A stretch of 64,000 bases of DNA, taken from Streptomyces roseirectus (GTDB lineage Bacteria > Actinomycetota > Actinomycetes > Streptomycetales > Streptomycetaceae). Shown here piece by piece: positions 35,644-44,614 of the stretch. Under the pieces are notes generated by a model, which saw only the letters and a program-made list of their open reading frames with translations, did not search any database and had not been told where the DNA came from. The position numbers were made by a program, and so were the translations under genes. The stretch is taken from contig NZ_CP060828.1 of NCBI RefSeq assembly GCF_014489635.1, positions 3,696,001 through 3,760,000 on the forward strand, written 5' to 3'. Position 1 is the first letter of the stretch. Every line of letters begins with the position of its first letter.

Positions 35644-35678
35644 CAGGCGCCCCGGGCCGACAAGGCCCGGGGCGCCTG
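35644..35678 (+). terminator. Attenuator hairpin upstream of chorismate mutase
   Basis: Perfect 15-bp stem: caggcgccccgggcc (35644-35658) with ggcccggggcgcctg (35664-35678), loop gacaa, followed by tcgtttctcc. No gene on either strand ends here, so it must act within the leader of the chorismate mutase message. Confidence 0.8.
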
Positions 35679-35733
35679 TCGTTTCTCCGGGGCTTGCCGT
35701 TCCAGGGCGCACGACATCTCAAGGAGCCCCACC

Positions 35734-36015
35734 ATGACCGCCCTCGACATCACCGGCGCGAAGACCGCCGAGGCCGCCGACGTCATCACCGGCGCGCGCG
35801 AGCGCATCGACGCCCTCGACGACCGCATCATCGGCCTGATCCAGGAACGCGTCGCCGTCTCCGCCGTCGTCCAGGACGCCCGTATCGCCTCCGGCGGCCG
35901 GCGCGTGAACCTCTCCCGCGAGATGGAGATCCTGGCCCACTACAGCGAGGCGCTGGGCAAGCCGGGGACGGCGCTGGCGATGACGTTGCTCGAACTGTGC
36001 CGGGGCCGGATCTGA
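35734..36015 (+). CDS. Chorismate mutase (AroQ class)
   Basis: 93 residues. The all-helical AroQ fold: ARERIDALDDRIIGLIQERVAVS, then NLSREMEILAHYSEALGKPG and MTLLELCRG. It converts chorismate to prephenate, the branch point to Phe and Tyr. This fits the Phe/Tyr-rich leader peptide and terminator upstream. Confidence 0.92.
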   Translation: MTALDITGAKTAEAADVITGARERIDALDDRIIGLIQERVAVSAVVQDARIASGGRRVNLSREMEILAHYSEALGKPGTALAMTLLELCRGRI

Positions 36016-36558
36016 GGGCGCCATCTCCCGTCCCTCGCAGATGAGTTCGGGCCCTCCCTCACCCGTACGGCGCGTGACCGGCCCCCGGCGCCGTCGTTGG
36101 TACCGGTGTCCGTGCCAGCCAGGCGCGGGCCCGGAAGAACCACGCGTGGCTCGTTGGAGCGATGAGACGTACGGATCGTGCCGTGCGTCGTGGGACCTCG
36201 CTCCAGGGTGATGACCGGACGGCAGGGGACAGCAGCCCGGTCATCCAAGAGAAGCGGTCGGCCTCGGGGACGCCCGGGGCCGGCCGGCGGAAAGTGCAAA
36301 AATCTACAAGGGCTGGGCCAAACGGTTGCGGCGGCAGCGTTCATCCAGCACGATGCGTACAAGCTTCACGTCCCCCCACGAAACCCCGCATCGCTGTGCA
36401 CGGCGACGCGGACAGACCGGAACGTCCACTGCCACAGGTCCAGACCAGTGCGGTGCGGCGGCGGACGGGCCGGCCCACGCACCACCCATAGCGGCGCACC
36501 CCCCGGCGCCGCTCCCCGGGAAGCACCGGCGCTGCCCTGACGCCGGTGCTGACGAAAG
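36016..36558. other. Unexplained 540-base gap between converging genes
   Basis: No gene I can support. The segment 36280-36440 is less GC-rich and contains several short open frames without recognisable domains. No tRNA or repeat seen. Confidence 0.4.
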
Positions 36559-36591
36559 AAGGGCCCCGCGGCTCCGTCCCGCGGGGCCCTT
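36559..36591 (-). terminator. Terminator downstream of the anchored hypothetical gene
   Basis: Perfect 13-bp stem aagggccccgcgg / ccgcggggccctt with a 7-base loop; on the minus strand it lies about 75 bases beyond the stop. Confidence 0.7.
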
Positions 36592-36665
36592 CGCTCTTGC
36601 CCGGCGCACGGGCCGAACTCGCAGCCCCGTCCGCGCGGGCCACATCGCACCCCCGTCCGCGCGGA

Positions 36666-37793
36666 TCAGACCCGCGACACCGTCCCGCACGGCTCCTCGC
36701 CAGTCCCCCCGAGCTCCCTGCTCCGGTCGTACGGGTCCTCCTCGGGCCCCGAGGGCGTCGGCCCCGTCGGCTCGTCGGACCGGAACGAGGGGTGGAACCA
36801 GCCGTCGTACCGGTCGCACTCGGAGTTGCCGCTCGTCATGTCGTTGCGCGCGATGAACACCGTCCCCGGGGTCACCCGGTAACGCGCCGGGTCCGACAGC
36901 TCGACGTCCAGGACGCGGCGGACGATGGTCCGGGTGGCCTCGGCGTCCCCGTCGGCGGTGGGCGTGGAGGCGCGGACGACGGGATAGACGAAGGTGTAGT
37001 CGGCGTGGACGACGGCCGAGCCGTCCTTCCCGGCGCCGACGGTCATCCGGCCGCGCGTCTTGACGACCGTCCCGGCGATCCGGATCTCGGCGGGGTCGAA
37101 CCGGCTGACCAGCATCAGCGGGTCGTCCTTCTTGTCGGCCTTGCGCAGCGCCGGGCCCAGGAGCTTGTGCACGTCCTTCTGGAGCGGGTCGATCACCTTC
37201 GCCGCGGTCTCCGGACGCTCGCCGCGCAGGGTCGCCGGATCGAGGTTGGTGTCGATCAGCAGGGTCCGTGTCTTCGTCAGCAGGTCCTGTACCTGCGCCT
37301 TCGTGAACCCCTTCACCGCCGTCGCCGGCGGCGTCACGATCCCGGCCGCCCCGTCGGCCCACCGGAGCGCGGGCGATCCGGCGAAGGGCCGGGCCTGCGT
37401 CGGCGCCTCGGGGTCGACCGCGCCGGGCGCGCCGCTGGGGGCGGCGGTCTCCAACGGGAGCGGAGCGGCGTCCCCCGTAGTACCCGTACTACCCGTCCCG
37501 AACGGGTCCCCCGGGATCACGGACGGCTTCATCGCGACGAAGGCGAGCGCGGCGGCGACGGGTATCCCGACGAACGTCCACAGCCGGCGCCGTCTGCGCG
37601 CCCGCGCCTCTGTGTCGCGCCAGGACGGACCGGTGCGCCAGCCCTCGGGCAGCTCGCCGCGCGCCTCCTGCTCGCGCAGCCGCGCGGTGACCATCCGGGC
37701 CCGCGCGGACGGCTCCTTCGGCGCCGAGGCGGCCGTTCCCGCCTCGCTCTCGCGCAGGAACTTCTCCCAGTCGTCGTCGGAAATCTCAGGCAC
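36666..37793 (-). CDS. Single-pass membrane protein, unknown family
   Basis: 375 residues. A charged cytoplasmic head (ISDDDWEKFLRESEAG; basic RARRRRR before the membrane) leads to one TM segment (LWTFVGIPVAAALAFVAM, ~71-88). A Pro/Thr/Gly-rich linker and a soluble outer domain of about 250 residues follow, with two Cys (SECDRYDGW, EEPCGTV) probably bridged. The outer domain is not recognised. It looks like a tethered envelope protein. Confidence 0.78.
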   Translation of the reverse strand: MPEISDDDWEKFLRESEAGTAASAPKEPSARARMVTARLREQEARGELPEGWRTGPSWRDTEARARRRRRLWTFVGIPVAAALAFVAMKPSVIPGDPFGTGSTGTTGDAAPLPLETAAPSGAPGAVDPEAPTQARPFAGSPALRWADGAAGIVTPPATAVKGFTKAQVQDLLTKTRTLLIDTNLDPATLRGERPETAAKVIDPLQKDVHKLLGPALRKADKKDDPLMLVSRFDPAEIRIAGTVVKTRGRMTVGAGKDGSAVVHADYTFVYPVVRASTPTADGDAEATRTIVRRVLDVELSDPARYRVTPGTVFIARNDMTSGNSECDRYDGWFHPSFRSDEPTGPTPSGPEEDPYDRSRELGGTGEEPCGTVSRV

Positions 37794-38043
37794 GGCGGCC
37801 CTCCCCCTCGTTTCTCACGCCGTCGGTCTGCGCGGCAGCAGAGCCTAAAACGTGATCCGCCACACACGGAAAACACGTGATGCGGAACACATAAAAACTG
37901 TGTGAGGAGGCGTGCAACCTTTCCCGTCCTTCACGGATCAAACATGCGAATCACGGGCCACACCCGCGCCCCCAACGCGGAAGGTCTCCGCCGACACGTC
38001 ACGCCAACCGGGCGCGACGTGCCTGACATCCCGAGGTCTTCTC

Positions 38044-39051
38044 ATGAAGCTCCGCCGCGCCATAGCCGTGGCCGCCGCGACGGCCGCCCTGTCCCCGCTC
38101 GCCCTCCTGTCGGCGCCCGCCGCGTTCGCCGAGGACAGCGCGTCCCCGTCGGCTTCGCCGAGCGAGTCGGCGTCCGAGGCCGCGCCGTCGTCGCCGGCCG
38201 CGTCCCCGTCGGACACCCCGAGCGGCACGCCGTCGAGCGCGGCCCCCTCGAACACGCCGTCCGGCACCCCGAGCGGCACGCCCAGCGGCACCCCGTCCGG
38301 CACGCCGTCGACCGCCCCCTCGGGCACCCCGAGCGCGTCGCCGTCCGCCCCCGCCGACGTCGACTACTGCGCGACGGACGACGACGAGGACGCCCCCGGT
38401 GGCATCGACGAGAACCTGACCAGCGGTCTGAGCGGCGTGCCCTCGAAGGTCGTCGCGGGCAGCGGCTGGAAGAACATCACGTTCAAGGTCTCCAACATCG
38501 GCGACAAGACGATCAAGAACGTCAAGCCGATCCTCGGCATCGCCGCGTTCGACGACGAGGCGGACTACTCCAGCAAGGTCACCCTCCAGGTCCTCCAGAA
38601 GTCCACGGGCACCTGGAAGACCCTGGCGGACGCCTCCGGCGACGGCGCGACACTCTCCGCGATCAACCTCGACGGCGGCCAGTCGGTCTCCTACAAGCTG
38701 CGCTTCAGCGTCAGCGGCAGCGTGCCCGCGGCCCTCGGCATCACCGGCGGCATCGCGATGTACTCGGACTCCGAGGGCTGCTGGGCGTCGGACGACCCGA
38801 ACCTCTGGGTCTACGAGTTCGAGGTCCTGGCCGCCGGCTCCGACGCCGGTAAGCCCAGCGAGGCCAAGCCCCAGACCGGCGGCGCCAAGCCCGTCAAGCT
38901 CAGCGACGTCGAGGCCACCGGCACGCTCGCCGAGACCGGCGCCGGCTCCGCGCTCCCGCTGATCGGCCTGGTCGGCGGCGCGGCCGTCGTCGCCGGCGCG
39001 GGCGCGATCTTCGTCGTCCGCCGCCGCAGGACGGCCGGCAGCCACGCGTAA
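38044..39051 (+). CDS. LAETG sortase-anchored surface protein
   Basis: 335 residues. Signal peptide MKLRRAIAVAAATAALSPLA ending at AFA. Next is a Pro/Ser/Thr/Gly stalk with repeated GTPS/SGTPSGTPS units (about 38150-38340). A beta-rich domain follows (about residues 105-270), then the sorting signal: LAETG near residue 296, a hydrophobic stretch and a final RRRR. LAxTG is the class E sortase signal of Streptomyces, as in long chaplins, so it should be covalently linked to peptidoglycan. The frame is open upstream, but the signal peptide fixes the start. Confidence 0.9.
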   Translation: MKLRRAIAVAAATAALSPLALLSAPAAFAEDSASPSASPSESASEAAPSSPAASPSDTPSGTPSSAAPSNTPSGTPSGTPSGTPSGTPSTAPSGTPSASPSAPADVDYCATDDDEDAPGGIDENLTSGLSGVPSKVVAGSGWKNITFKVSNIGDKTIKNVKPILGIAAFDDEADYSSKVTLQVLQKSTGTWKTLADASGDGATLSAINLDGGQSVSYKLRFSVSGSVPAALGITGGIAMYSDSEGCWASDDPNLWVYEFEVLAAGSDAGKPSEAKPQTGGAKPVKLSDVEATGTLAETGAGSALPLIGLVGGAAVVAGAGAIFVVRRRRTAGSHA

Positions 39052-39072
39052 CGCGTACGGAAACCAGCGGAG

Positions 39073-39102
39073 GGACCTGCGCTCGGAGGGGGGCGCAGGT
39101 CC
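39073..39102. terminator. Bidirectional terminator after sortase substrate
   Basis: ggacctgcgc / gcgcaggtcc stem with a 10-base loop between converging genes. Confidence 0.7.
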
Positions 39103-39113
39103 TTCCGTGCTGT

Positions 39114-40916
39114 TCAGCCCTGTTCGGCCGTGCGTTTGGGCGGCACCGTCGGCATTCCGAGGAACGGCAGTCGCAGTGCCCCGAACGCCTCCTCCGGCAC
39201 GGCCGGTGACTTGGGCTCGACGGCCGCGATCCGCTCGTACGCCGTCCCCTGCGCCGGCCGCGCGTCGGGCTCGCCCTTGTTCGGCCAGAAGGCCATCGCC
39301 CGCTCGGCCTGCGCGGTGATCGTCAGCGAGGGGTTGACCCCGAGGTTCGCGGAGACGGCGGCCCCGTCGACGACGGAGATCCCGGGGTACCCGTACAACC
39401 GGTGGTAGGGGTCGATGACGCCGGTCTCCCGCGAGTCCCCGATCGGGCACCCGCCGAGGAAGTGCGCGGTGAGCGGAGTCCCCATCAACTCCCCGACGTT
39501 GGACCCGGCGAACCCGTTGATGTCGGCGGCGAGCGCGGACGCGGCCTGTGAAGCGGCCTTGATCTGCTGGGGGTTGGGCGCCCCGTGCCCCTGACGGGCC
39601 GTCAACAGGCCCCGCCCGACGCCCGACGGCTTCAGGTACGTCGTCAGCGAGTTGTCCAGCGACTGCATGACGAGCCCGATGATGGTCCGCTCCGACCACT
39701 TCCGGTTGGACAGCGACCGCAGCAGCAGCAACGGGTGCCTGGCGACGTGCGCGAGCCAGCCCGCGACCCTCGACGACCCTTCCGCGTACGGGACTTGGAC
39801 GATGGACAGGCCGCCCATCGCGTTGGATCCCCGGCCGTAGCGCACCGGCTCGATGTGCGTGTTCGCGTCCGGGTGCACGGACGACGTGATGGCCACCCCG
39901 CGCGTGAAGTCGGGGGTGCGTCCGGTCGCCTTCCGGTAGCGCCGGTCGTCGGTCTGCGCCCCGACCAGCGCCTCGGAGTTGGTCCGGGTCAGCTCGCCCA
40001 ACCGCTCGGAGAGGCGCGGGAGTTGGCCGCCCGCCTTCATCCGGTGCAGGAGGGTCTGCGTGCCGTACGTGCCGGCCGCGAGGACGACCTCGCGGGCGGT
40101 GAGGATCCGTCCCCGGCCCTTGCGCCGGTTGTCGGTGGGCAGCGTCGCGACCGCGTAGCCGCCGCGCGAGTCCTCGGTGACGGAGACGACGGTGGTCATC
40201 GCGTGCACCGTCGCCCCGGCCTTCTCGGCGAGGTACAGGTAGTTCTCGTTGAGGGTGTTCTTCGCGCCGTGCCGGCAGCCGGTCATGCACTCCCCGCACT
40301 CGGTGCAGGCCCGCCGCTTGGGGCCGGCCCCGCCGAAGTAGGGGTCGTCGACCTCGGCTCCGGGCTCGGCCTTCGGCGCGGCGCCGTCGGCGTCGTCGCC
40401 GTCCCCGAAGAAGACGCCGACCGGCGCCATGTGGAAGGTGTCGCCGACGCCCATGCTCTGCGCGGCGGCCTTGAGGTGGACGTCCGAGGGGGTGACGGTC
40501 GGGTTGAGCCGCACGCCCAGCATGCGCCGGGCCTGGTCGTAGTAGGGGCTCAACTCCTGTTCCCAGTCGGTGATCTCCTTCCACTGGGGGTCCTCGAAGA
40601 ACGCCTTGGGCGGTACGTAGAGGGTGTTGGCGTAGTTGAGGGAGCCGCCGCCGACGCCCGCGCCGGCCAACACCATGACGTTGCCCAGGAGATGGATGCG
40701 CTGGATGCCGTACAGGCCGAGGCGCGGCGCCCAGAGGTAGTTCCTGAGGTCCCAGGAGTTCTTGGGCAGCAGCTCGCGGCCGAACCGGCGCCCGGCCTCC
40801 AACACGCCTACGCGGTACCCCTTTTCGGTGAGGCGCAGCGCGGTGACGGAACCGCCGAAGCCGGAGCCGACGACCAACACGTCGTAGTCGTACGGGTCTT
40901 GGGGGTTGTCTGACAC
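39114..40916 (-). CDS. GMC-family FAD oxidoreductase (ChoD-like)
   Basis: 600 residues. FAD-binding VLVVGSGFGGSVTALRL at the N-terminus; GMC signatures AGAGVGGGSLNYAN and VVDGAAVSANLGVNPSLTI, with catalytic His/Asn region HFLGGCPIG. Around residues 201-215 a Cys set CTECGECMTGCRHGAKNT resembles an iron-sulfur ligand pattern kept in this branch. In M. tuberculosis the relative choD (Rv3409c) also lies by guaB genes. A true sterol substrate is unproven. Operon with the aldehyde dehydrogenase, 9 bases apart. Confidence 0.9.
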   Translation of the reverse strand: MSDNPQDPYDYDVLVVGSGFGGSVTALRLTEKGYRVGVLEAGRRFGRELLPKNSWDLRNYLWAPRLGLYGIQRIHLLGNVMVLAGAGVGGGSLNYANTLYVPPKAFFEDPQWKEITDWEQELSPYYDQARRMLGVRLNPTVTPSDVHLKAAAQSMGVGDTFHMAPVGVFFGDGDDADGAAPKAEPGAEVDDPYFGGAGPKRRACTECGECMTGCRHGAKNTLNENYLYLAEKAGATVHAMTTVVSVTEDSRGGYAVATLPTDNRRKGRGRILTAREVVLAAGTYGTQTLLHRMKAGGQLPRLSERLGELTRTNSEALVGAQTDDRRYRKATGRTPDFTRGVAITSSVHPDANTHIEPVRYGRGSNAMGGLSIVQVPYAEGSSRVAGWLAHVARHPLLLLRSLSNRKWSERTIIGLVMQSLDNSLTTYLKPSGVGRGLLTARQGHGAPNPQQIKAASQAASALAADINGFAGSNVGELMGTPLTAHFLGGCPIGDSRETGVIDPYHRLYGYPGISVVDGAAVSANLGVNPSLTITAQAERAMAFWPNKGEPDARPAQGTAYERIAAVEPKSPAVPEEAFGALRLPFLGMPTVPPKRTAEQG

Positions 40917-40925
40917 GCTGGCCTC

Positions 40926-42563
40926 CTAGCGGAACCGGAACGCTTTCATCACCCGCAGGCTCCGGCTCATGAAGCGCGCGTACTTCTCGTCGTCCATGCC
41001 GAGCGAGGGCGCCATCGGCAACAGCCGCTGCTGGGCGACGGTTTGGGCCTCGGTGTACTTGAGGATGCCCTCGGAGCCGTGCCGCCGGCCGAGCCCGGAG
41101 TCCTTCATGCCGCCCATCGGGGACTGGACGCTGCCGTAGGCGGGCGCGTATCCCTCGTTGACGTTGACCGTGCCGGTCCGCAGCCGCGCGGCGACGGCCC
41201 TGCCGCGCCGGCCGTCCTTGGTCCAGACGGACGAATTCAGGCCGTACGCCGTGGAGTTGGCGAGGTCGATCGCCTCGTCCTCGTCCGTGAACCGGTAGAC
41301 GGAGACGACCGGGCCGAAGGTCTCCTCGCCGCACACGGCCATCGGCGCCTCGACGCCGTCGAGGATGGTCGGCTCGTAGAAGTACGGGCCGATGTCGGGC
41401 CGGGCGACGCCGCCCGCGACGACCCTGGCGCCCTTCGCGACGGCCTCCTCGACGTGCCGCGTCACGGTGTCGAGCTGCCGCTCGCCGACGAGCGAGCCCA
41501 TGTCGGCGCCGTACGCGAGGGAGTTGCCGAGCCGCATCGCCCGGGTACGGGCCGCGAACCGGTCGAGGAAGACGTCCGCGATCGACTCGTGGACGTACAA
41601 CCGCTCGATGGAGATGCAGAGTTGACCGGCGGAGGAGAAACAGGCGCGGACGGCGCCGGCGGCGGCCTTCTCGACGTCCGCGTCTTCGAGCACCAACATC
41701 GCGTTCTTGCCGCCGAGTTCGAGGGAGACGCCGACCAGGCGGGCGGCGGCGCCCTGCGCGACCTCGCGGCCGGTGCGGGTGGAGCCGGTGAAGGAGACGT
41801 AGTCGGCGTGCCGGACGACCTCGGGGCCGACGACCGGGCCGTCGCCGAGGACGACCTGGAACACCTCGGCGGGCAGGCCGGCCTCGATCAGCAGGTCGCG
41901 CGCCCACAGCGCGGTGAGGCACGTCTCGGTGTCCGGTTTCATCACGACCGCGTTGCCCGCGACGAACGCGGGGAGCGCGTCGCCGACGGACAGCTCCAGG
42001 GGGTAGTTCCAGGGAGCTATCTGCCCGACCACCCCTCGGGGGTGACGCAGCTCGGTGACCTTGGTCAAGGTGGGGATGGCCCCCGTATGCCCCTTGGCCC
42101 TCAGGTACGACGGACCCTTACGACCGTAGTGCCGGGCGGCGACGGCGACGGCCTGCACCTCCTCGTGCGCGTGCAGGCGAGCCTTGCCGGTCTCCAGCTG
42201 GATCAGGTCCAGGACCTCGGCCTGCCGCTCCAGGATCAGGTCGTGGAACCGCAGCAGCACCGCCGCCCGCTCCCTGACCGGCGTCCGCTCCCACACGCCC
42301 TGCGCGGCGCGGGCCCGCTCGAAGGCGAGCGCCACGTCCTGCGGCGTCGACTCCGGCAGCTCCGCCAGCTTCTCCCCGGTGAACGGCGTGTGATTCGCCG
42401 TCCGCCCGGACCCCACGACCCCCTTCGTCAGCTGCGCCACCAGCTCGGGAGTCACCACATCCACCGCGGTCCGCACCCCGACCGGCGCCGGGGCGACCGG
42501 GTTCGTACCACTCGTACCACTCCGGGCACCGCTCACAGCCTGCGAGTCCGTCAAGTCCGTCAT
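40926..42563 (-). CDS. Aldehyde dehydrogenase, succinate-semialdehyde type
   Basis: 545 residues. All ALDH motifs are present: IAPWNYPLEL, VMKPDTET, FTGSTRTGREVA, catalytic Glu in LELGGKNAML and Cys in FSSAGQLCISIERLYV. The closest annotated relatives I recall are succinic semialdehyde dehydrogenases (GabD2-like). The start at MTDLTDSQAV is chosen over an upstream ATG at 42665. It is upstream of, and co-transcribed with, the GMC oxidoreductase. Confidence 0.9.
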   Translation of the reverse strand: MTDLTDSQAVSGARSGTSGTNPVAPAPVGVRTAVDVVTPELVAQLTKGVVGSGRTANHTPFTGEKLAELPESTPQDVALAFERARAAQGVWERTPVRERAAVLLRFHDLILERQAEVLDLIQLETGKARLHAHEEVQAVAVAARHYGRKGPSYLRAKGHTGAIPTLTKVTELRHPRGVVGQIAPWNYPLELSVGDALPAFVAGNAVVMKPDTETCLTALWARDLLIEAGLPAEVFQVVLGDGPVVGPEVVRHADYVSFTGSTRTGREVAQGAAARLVGVSLELGGKNAMLVLEDADVEKAAAGAVRACFSSAGQLCISIERLYVHESIADVFLDRFAARTRAMRLGNSLAYGADMGSLVGERQLDTVTRHVEEAVAKGARVVAGGVARPDIGPYFYEPTILDGVEAPMAVCGEETFGPVVSVYRFTDEDEAIDLANSTAYGLNSSVWTKDGRRGRAVAARLRTGTVNVNEGYAPAYGSVQSPMGGMKDSGLGRRHGSEGILKYTEAQTVAQQRLLPMAPSLGMDDEKYARFMSRSLRVMKAFRFR

Positions 42564-42699
42564 GACGCGCAGAGTATTCCGCCGCCCCACCTCCTGGGTA
42601 CCCGTCGGTAACGCCCATTCACCGCACCCCCACACCCCGCCAGCACCCACTGGCAACAAAGCCACTGATCAGGGCGGGGAGGGGTGGGGGGGTGGGGGG

Positions 42700-43290
42700 G
42701 CTGAGAGCCGAGGCCGGGTCGAGGTCGAGACTGCGGCTGGGGCTGAGAGCCGAGGCTACGGCTGAGAGCCGGGGGTCGAGGCCGAGGCCGAGGCCGGGGC
42801 TGAGGCCAGGGCCGGGGCCGGGGCCGGGGCCGAGGCTGAGGCTGAGGCCAGGGCCGGGACCGGGGCTGAGGCCAGGGCCGGGACCGGGACCGGGGCCGAG
42901 GCCAAGGCCGGGACCGGGACCGGGGCCGAGGCTGAGGCCAGGGCCGGGACCGGGGCTGAGGCCGGGACCGGGGCTGAGGCCAAGGCCGGGACCGGGGCTG
43001 AGGCCAAGGCCGGGACCGGGGCCGGGGCTGAGGCCAAGGCCGGGACCGGGGCTGAGGCCAAGGCCGGGACCGGGGCCGGGGCTGAGGCCAAGGCCGGGAC
43101 CGGGGCTGAGGCCAAGGCCGGGACCGGGGCTGAGGCCAGGGCCGGGACCGGGGCTGAGGCCGGGACCGGGACCGGGACCGGGACCGGGGCCGGGGCCGGG
43201 GCTGAGGCCCGGGCCGGGACCGGGGCTGAGGCCAGGGCCGGGGCCGGGGCCGGAGCTGAGACCGAGGCCAGGGCTGGGTTGAGGGTCGAG
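42700..43290. repeat. G-rich hexamer/24-base tandem repeat array
   Basis: About 590 bases built from hexamers such as ggccgg, gaccgg, ggctga and ggccaa. They often assemble into a 24-base unit (gaggccaaggccgggaccgg then ggct), for example near 42972, 42996, 43029 and 43053. The plus strand has dense runs of three and four G, so it can form G-quadruplexes. All three minus-strand frames stay open, simply because the unit lacks stop triplets there. It lies between the aldehyde dehydrogenase promoter and the end of a kinase gene. Confidence 0.85.
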
Positions 43291-43423
43291 GCGGGGCATC
43301 GACGGTGACCGGCTCGCACGCCCTCGCGTCCCAACCGCCACCGCCACCGCCCCCACCCCCGACTCCGGTCCCTGGCCCCCGGCCCGCCTCACGCCCCCTC
43401 GCCTCTCCCCACCCCCCGTCACC

Positions 43424-44380
43424 TCACCCGAAGAACAAGCTCAACGGAAACGGCCGGCGCCGGGCCGGCGTCTCCATCTCCACCCTGGTCTCCTGCGTCT
43501 CCTCCCGCGCCACGACCCTCCGCGCCCCCGTCCGCTCGGCCGTCCCCTCGGGCCGGCTCCCGGACAGCGCGTGCAGCACCTTCTCGACCTCGTCCGCGTC
43601 CAGCCGCGCGCCGGGGTCGGTCACCAGCAACCCCTGGAGGAGCGGGGCCAGTTCGCCCGCGTGGCGCGGCTCGGCCGTCTCCCCCGCGAGGACGGCCGCG
43701 CGCGTCTCCTCGGCGGTGGGCCGCAGGAACGGGGACGCCCCCTCGACGGCCGCATACAGCAGCACACCGAGCGACCACAGGTCGGACTCCGGCCCGGCGT
43801 GCTCGCCCGCCAGCCACTCCGGCGCGGCGAACTCCAGCTCGCCGGCGGGGGTTTCGTCGCCGTACCCGTGGGCGATGCCGAAGTCGGTGAGCACGACCCG
43901 TCCGTCCGCGCCGAGCAGCACGTTGGCCGGCCGGACGTCCCGGTGCACGATCCCGACCGCGTGCGCGGCCCGCAGCGCCCCGAGCAGGACACCCCCGACC
44001 CGCGCGGCCTCGGCGACTCCCAGCGCCCCGCGGCCGATCACCTCCGCCAGGGACTCCCCCTCCACCAACTCCATGACGATCCAGGGAAGTTCGTCCTCCC
44101 CCTCGGCGACGACGTCATGGATGACCACCGCCCCCGGATGCTCGACCCGGGCCGCCGCACGCGCCTCGCGGTAGAGCCGGTGCGCCGCCCGCCGGTACAC
44201 CTCGTCCCCCGGCTCCCCCGGCAACCGGGGCTCCTTGACGGCGACTTCCCGCTCCGCGACCTCGTCCCACCCCCGCCAGACCCTCCCGGCGTCGCCGCCC
44301 CCGATCCGCCCGAGAAGGCGGTAGCGCCCTCCCACTATCGAGCCGCCGTCGTCGTCCCCGGCACCCAGGTCGTTGCTCAT
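43424..44380 (-). CDS. Ser/Thr protein kinase, short, no TM
   Basis: 318 residues. Gly loop LGRIGGGDAGRVWRG, ATP Lys in EVAVKEPRL, catalytic loop HRDVRPANVLL (the usual Lys after HRD is Arg), DFG in LTDFGIAHG. After the kinase domain comes only a ~50-residue basic tail, with no membrane helix, unlike its three neighbours. Start at MSNDLGAGDD. Part of a four-kinase cluster matching SCO4775-SCO4779, which I recall being linked to spore-wall formation in S. coelicolor. Confidence 0.9.
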   Translation of the reverse strand: MSNDLGAGDDDGGSIVGGRYRLLGRIGGGDAGRVWRGWDEVAEREVAVKEPRLPGEPGDEVYRRAAHRLYREARAAARVEHPGAVVIHDVVAEGEDELPWIVMELVEGESLAEVIGRGALGVAEAARVGGVLLGALRAAHAVGIVHRDVRPANVLLGADGRVVLTDFGIAHGYGDETPAGELEFAAPEWLAGEHAGPESDLWSLGVLLYAAVEGASPFLRPTAEETRAAVLAGETAEPRHAGELAPLLQGLLVTDPGARLDADEVEKVLHALSGSRPEGTAERTGARRVVAREETQETRVEMETPARRRPFPLSLFFG

Positions 44381-44614
44381 GCCCCATGAGTACCGTGCGA
44401 GACGGGTGGTTGTCGACGCGGGAGTGCCGAACGTGAAGCCGTGTGACGCGGACGGCACGGCGAGCGCGCCCCGGCCGCCGCCACAGCGCCCCGAAGCACC
44501 CCGCCACACGCCCCGCCGCGCCCCCACCACAACGCCCCCGCCGCATCCGCCACACGCCCTGCCCTACCCCGCCGCCCCCCGTGACGCCGCTCCAGCCCCC
44601 GTCCCGCCACCCGC

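Noticed and set aside
36162..36540. Short plus-strand ORFs after chorismate mutase
   Set aside because: Two overlapping frames of similar quality, no domain, no convincing ribosome-binding site.
37999..41922. 1307-residue antisense ORF across the sortase substrate, GMC oxidoreductase and aldehyde dehydrogenase
   Set aside because: A shadow frame of high-GC genes, rich in Arg, Gly and Pro with no domain. The genes in the proper frames have complete catalytic motifs.
42700..43290. CRISPR array
   Set aside because: Repeats are contiguous hexamers without unique spacers and no cas genes are present.
42619..43422. 267-residue minus-strand ORF encoding [10 protein letters not shown] repeats, and a plus-strand PGPG/RPGPG ORF at 42692-43282
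   Set aside because: The hexamer array lacks stop triplets in all minus frames, so open frames are expected by composition. No frame shows a clear coding bias, and there is no domain or conserved start.
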